Positions 61,520-64,000 of a stretch of 64,000 nt of DNA are shown here, piece by piece; positions within the stretch are counted from its first letter, which is position 1; the number at the start of each line of letters is the position of its first letter. A model generated the notes under the pieces. The model saw nothing but the letters and a program-made list of their open reading frames with translations. It was not told the DNA's origin and searched no databases. This DNA comes from Montanilutibacter psychrotolerans (lineage in GTDB: Bacteria > Pseudomonadota > Gammaproteobacteria > Xanthomonadales > Xanthomonadaceae), in the NCBI RefSeq assembly GCF_003719825.1, contig NZ_RIBS01000003.1:1-64000 (forward strand), in the 5' to 3' direction. A program made the position numbers and the translations under genes.

Positions 61520-61632
61520 TGCGCTCTCCTGATGCCAATGGCCCATGGTGCCAAGCCGCGAACCGGCGCGCCACCTGACGCACGCTGCTGGTGAACGATC
61601 GCGCCGTCATCGCCGACGACGCGACGGACCGA

Positions 61633-61664
61633 CGTAGGATGGGTTGAGCGCAGCGATACCCATC
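61633..61664. repeat. REP-like palindrome, left of mazF-like gene
   Basis: A copy of the element CGTAGGATGGGTT-GAGCGCAGCGAT-ACCCATC. It is a direct repeat of the copy at 62201 and in inverse orientation to those at 37278 and 37402. Confidence 0.8.
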
Positions 61665-61717
61665 AACCGGTCCAGAGTCCCACGCGGGCAGGTCCGCGAC
61701 ACCGATGCCGCGTACCG

Positions 61718-62116
61718 TTATCGCCGGCCGAAGAACGACGCCTGCTGGAAGCGCAAGCCGGCCAGGATCTGATCCACGCGTTCGCTGGAAAGCGATCCGA
61801 TGCGCTCGCCCAGACGCGACTTGTACAGCGACGACACTTGCGACACCACCACGACGCTTTGCTTGGCCAGATTGCCTTCCCCGGGCGCGAGCAACACGTT
61901 GCCGGGCTCGCGCGCCCGCCCCAGGTTGGAGCTGAGCGCGCAGACCACCACCGTGCTGATCCGCGACCGATTGAAGACATCGTCCTGGACCACGACGTGC
62001 GGGTGCGGCACGCCCGGCACCGACCCCCTGGATTCGTCCGGATCAATCCAGAACAGGTCGCCCCGATTCAAACTGTCCGGGCCTGGGGCTTGGGGGGCGA
62101 TTTCAATTCTGTCCAT
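61718..62116 (-). CDS. Orphan MazF/PemK-like toxin
   Basis: A 132-residue protein of the PemK/MazF mRNA-interferase fold. It has NRGDLFWIDPDESRGSVPGV then PHPHVVVQDDVFNRS at the N-terminus, STVVVCALSSNLGRAREPGN in the middle, and QSVVVVSQVSSLYKSRLGER toward the C-terminus. MazF toxins cut mRNA at short sequences. No antitoxin gene is seen upstream or downstream, only REP-like repeats, so this is either a solitary copy or a domain with another role. The N-terminal extension is longer than in E. coli MazF. Confidence 0.85.
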   Translation of the reverse strand: MDRIEIAPQAPGPDSLNRGDLFWIDPDESRGSVPGVPHPHVVVQDDVFNRSRISTVVVCALSSNLGRAREPGNVLLAPGEGNLAKQSVVVVSQVSSLYKSRLGERIGSLSSERVDQILAGLRFQQASFFGRR

Positions 62117-62200
62117 TCGTGTATTGGCGACCGGGGCGGCACCGCTTGTCCAGCCTCAACCGCACGCGATGTGAACCGATCGCTGGTTCCCATGCGCAAT

Positions 62201-62232
62201 CGTAGGATGGGTTGAGCGCAGCGATACCCATC
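62201..62232. repeat. REP-like palindrome, right of mazF-like gene
   Basis: A direct copy of the 61633 element, identical over the core, about 85 bases upstream of the mazF-like start. The 62117-62430 gap contains this and a third copy but no convincing gene or antitoxin. Confidence 0.8.
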
Positions 62233-62351
62233 AACAGGGATCCAGGCGGGAGCGAACCCGACACTTCCTGGCGAACGCCGAAGCGGTAGCGGTCAGGTCG
62301 ATCCAGCCGAGCCTCGCGATTTCCGCTGGCGCGTCGGCTGCCATGGCGCGC

Positions 62352-62383
62352 GATGGGTATCGCCATGCTCAACCCATCCTACG
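62352..62383. repeat. REP-like palindrome, inverted copy
   Basis: A variant of the same family (GATGGGTATCGCCATGCTC then AACCCATCCTACG) inverted relative to the copies at 61633 and 62201. Confidence 0.75.
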
Positions 62384-62430
62384 GGGGCTCCGCGGTAGCC
62401 GGCATCACAAACCGCCAATCGCGCCACCTG

Positions 62431-62706
62431 CTAGCGCTTCTTCGTGCGCAGCAACAGGCAGGCGCTGGTCACGAAGACCGCGAGAAACACCGACAGATCC
62501 AACAACCCCGAGACGGGCCGCTGCGGAAGGTCGCCCAGCGCCAGAAACGGAACCATCGGAGACCAGACCAGGAACTCCGGAAAACCGCTGAATGGCACAT
62601 GGGCATTGCCGTCCAGGTTCGGCCACTTGACGAATACTGCCAGCGCGGCGCTGGCCAGCAGGTAAGACAGCAGCAGCCTGACGGCCCAACGAAAGCGTGT
62701 GTGCAC
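62431..62706 (-). CDS. Hypothetical membrane protein in cassette-like region
   Basis: About 91 residues from a GTG at 62704-62706 (VHTRFRWAVRLLLSYLLASA), with TM helices at about 8-24 and 60-85 and a basic end LLLRTKKR. An ATG at 62796 would extend it but would overlap the GNAT gene's 3' end and the attC-like half-site. No family is recognised; small membrane proteins of this kind are frequent integron cassettes. Confidence 0.6.
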   Translation of the reverse strand: MHTRFRWAVRLLLSYLLASAALAVFVKWPNLDGNAHVPFSGFPEFLVWSPMVPFLALGDLPQRPVSGLLDLSVFLAVFVTSACLLLRTKKR

Positions 62707-62748
62707 GGAGCGAGTCTTCTGAAGGGTGTCGCTACCACTGTGATTGCA

Positions 62749-62769
62749 GGCCAACGCCTGAATCAAGCC
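62749..62769 (-). other. attC-like half-site (right half)
   Basis: On the minus strand the sequence GGCTTGATTCAGGC-GTTGGCC closely resembles the L'-R' half of integron attC sites (typical form CGGCTTAATTCAGGCGTTAGRC). It overlaps the stop of the GNAT gene. I cannot find the partner left half upstream, so this is a partial site. It shares CAGGCGTTGGCC with the full site at 63262. Confidence 0.55.
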
Positions 62770-63257
62770 AATCCGCCAAGCGCCGTCGGCGCACATGCGC
62801 TGTCAGCTGCCTCGTCGTACGCCATGGGCACGAACGTCAACCCCCTGGCCGACTGGGGAGTGTCCTTGGCGACGAATCCGAAGCGCTCGTACACGGGAAC
62901 CGCGGGCAGCGAGGAATTCACGATGAAACGGGTGCTGCCGGACAGCGCTTTCGCGTGTTCCCACAAGGCGCGGGCGATGCCCCTGCCGTGGGCGTCGCCG
63001 CGCACGAAGAGATGGTAGAGGTGGGACGTGTCGCGAATGGCAATGACCCCGCACACGCCAAGATCGTCCAACGCGACGTAATACTTGAACTCGCCCGTTG
63101 CAATGCGCTCGGCGGTGGAAGCCGGGGTCAGCGATGCAAGAAACGACGATGCCTCCGGCAAGTCGGGGTCTTCCAGGTAGTGATGCGCCCAACCTGTCAC
63201 CAGGCCACTGATCGCGTGGGCATCGGTTTCAACGGCTTGTCGAATGATGAAGTCCAT
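62763..63257 (-). CDS. GNAT family N-acetyltransferase in cassette-like region
   Basis: A 164-residue acetyltransferase starting MDFIIRQAVETDAHAISGLV. The acetyl-CoA loop is LFVRGDAHGRGIARALWEHA (about 83-102), and FIVNSSLPAVPVYERFGFVA follows. The gene is bounded by attC-like sequences on both sides, about 500 bases apart, the size of an integron cassette. GNAT enzymes are among the commonest cassette genes. The substrate is unknown. Confidence 0.9.
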   Translation of the reverse strand: MDFIIRQAVETDAHAISGLVTGWAHHYLEDPDLPEASSFLASLTPASTAERIATGEFKYYVALDDLGVCGVIAIRDTSHLYHLFVRGDAHGRGIARALWEHAKALSGSTRFIVNSSLPAVPVYERFGFVAKDTPQSARGLTFVPMAYDEAADSACAPTALGGLA

Positions 63258-63261
63258 GTGC

Positions 63262-63316
63262 GGCCAACGCCTGGAATGTGGCGCGAAGGCGCGCCGGCTT
63301 GAATGACGTGTTACCC
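63262..63316 (-). other. attC-like integron recombination site
   Basis: A 55-bp site on the minus strand. It runs GGGTAAC (R''-like), ACGTCATTCAAGCC, a GGCGCG-CCTT-CGCGCC hairpin, ACATTCCAGGC, GTTGGCC (R'-like). The left half matches common attC left halves (TTCATTCAAGCCG), and the outer heptamers pair at 6 of 7 positions counting one wobble. The R' differs from GTTRRRY at one base. It begins within the stop codon of the preceding gene, as cassettes do. Confidence 0.65.
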
Positions 63317-63802
63317 GGCCGCGCCGGGATCGACAGGCGGAATGGCTGACTGCGTGTCATCCGGCGCCCCGCGCACGGAGAGGGAACGCGCAACGGTTTC
63401 CGCATGACGCGTGTCGACGGGCACCAGCGAGTACGCATCGCCCGCGATCGGAATCTCCTGCAGGTAACCAATGCCCAGGATCTCCGGGTCCTCGGGCCAC
63501 TCGCCCTCATAGGCGGCGATTTCAATGAACCGAAGCGTCCCTTCGTACGCGTAGAGCAGCGTGGCAACCCCTTCCGGCACGCCGGCGATCTTCAGGTCCA
63601 CGTCGCCAATGACGATGGCGCCGGGCTCCAGCACAGGGGCCGTCGGCGGAACCGCCAGGGTGATGTACGCCCCGGTACCGGTGTGCTCCCGCCCGGCAAC
63701 AGACGCCACCTCGGCCTGCAGGCGAAGCACCGCAAGCTTGGGGTCATCCCCGGCCAGGCAGGCATCCAGTACGCGCCGTTCAAAATCGGTGAGATCACTC
63801 AT
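63311..63802 (-). CDS. Hypothetical protein, upstream of attC-like site
   Basis: A 163-residue soluble protein starting MSDLTDFERRVLDACLAGDD. An N-terminal helical part is followed by a beta-rich middle (AGIVIGDVDL-type strands: PGAIVIGDVDLKIAGVPEGV) and GTLRFIEIAAYEGEWPEDPE near residue 110. Similar uncharacterised proteins occur in other proteobacteria; function unknown. The stop codon overlaps the R'' end of the attC-like site. ATG is at 63800-63802. Confidence 0.78.
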   Translation of the reverse strand: MSDLTDFERRVLDACLAGDDPKLAVLRLQAEVASVAGREHTGTGAYITLAVPPTAPVLEPGAIVIGDVDLKIAGVPEGVATLLYAYEGTLRFIEIAAYEGEWPEDPEILGIGYLQEIPIAGDAYSLVPVDTRHAETVARSLSVRGAPDDTQSAIPPVDPGAAG

Positions 63803-64000
63803 GTGCCGGTTATCGCATGCAAGGGGGCCGCCCATTCTCCAACGAATGCGGACCGAAGGAGCGATCCGGCATGACATCACCTGGTGGCGCCTACGCCGCC
63901 CTGGATCGAAGCGAAATCGCCGCGTGTCCGGTGCGGGCTTCGCGGTGCCGGGTGTTCCGTCAACGCAACCCAAGGGCGCGATCGCGGGCCGCATCGGCTC
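63803..64000. other. Right-edge sequence without a visible gene
   Basis: About 200 bases with no convincing gene, repeat or attC-like site on either strand. The integron integrase, if any, would lie beyond the window edge. Confidence 0.4.

Noticed and set aside
62103-62372. Antitoxin gene upstream of the mazF-like gene
   Set aside because: The open frame runs through two REP-like palindromes and has no AbrB, RHH or HTH features.

Overview
The window is a high-GC gammaproteobacterial chromosome segment. Gene content and order point to the Xanthomonadaceae/Lysobacteraceae, most likely Lysobacter or a close relative. Supporting signs are the hemA/prfA - TPR - lolB - ispE - tRNA-Gln - prs - rplY - pth - ychF - tRNA-Tyr-Gly-Thr - tuf block, an ahpC-ahpF-oxyR peroxide locus, TonB receptors, and a cluster of secreted proteases with pre-peptidase and P-type C-terminal domains. 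The genus is inferred; there is no rRNA in the window.

0-19.5 kb is mostly conserved housekeeping. The translation and metabolism block runs leftward from the TPR gene to tuf. hemA and prfA run rightward. These are followed by a GNAT acetyltransferase, a SPINDLY/OGT-like glycosyltransferase, moaB, a small XRE regulator, a PPK2 kinase, acylphosphatase/TlpA, YihY, and WrbA-DUF2069. A pair of oppositely oriented heptanucleotide repeat arrays lies between yihY and wrbA.

19.7-28.3 kb is an exoprotease island on the minus strand. It holds one M4 thermolysin-like metalloprotease and two S8 subtilases, all secreted with propeptides and C-terminal PPC and P-type domains. A stand-alone lipoprotein carrying only the subtilase propeptide (I9-like) domain follows. 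The C-terminal module of the metalloprotease and of the neighbouring subtilase is nearly identical even at DNA level.

28.4-46 kb holds sufT, a MocR regulator, a TonB-dependent receptor broken by one in-frame amber codon, an AraC regulator with small secreted/SRPBCC genes, and a proton-translocating transhydrogenase locus. The transhydrogenase pntAA gene is separated from pntAB-pntB by an opposite-strand ECF-sigma/anti-sigma/DUF3106 island. DUF1631, nitroreductase and a 5'-3' exonuclease complete the stretch.

46-61.5 kb holds Nudix, proline iminopeptidase, prmC (away from prfA), ahpC-ahpF-oxyR with a well-formed OxyR-type promoter, GST, apt, glnS, a cysteine-rich lipoprotein coupled to a deaminase, rlmM and a cupin.

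61.6-64 kb looks like accessory DNA: an orphan MazF/PemK toxin bracketed by palindromic repeats, a small membrane protein, a GNAT gene and a hypothetical gene. One full attC-like site and one attC half-site flank the GNAT gene. This suggests the remnant of a chromosomal integron cassette array (attC sites without a visible integrase). It is the most interesting novel structure in the window, together with the free-standing protease propeptide lipoprotein.
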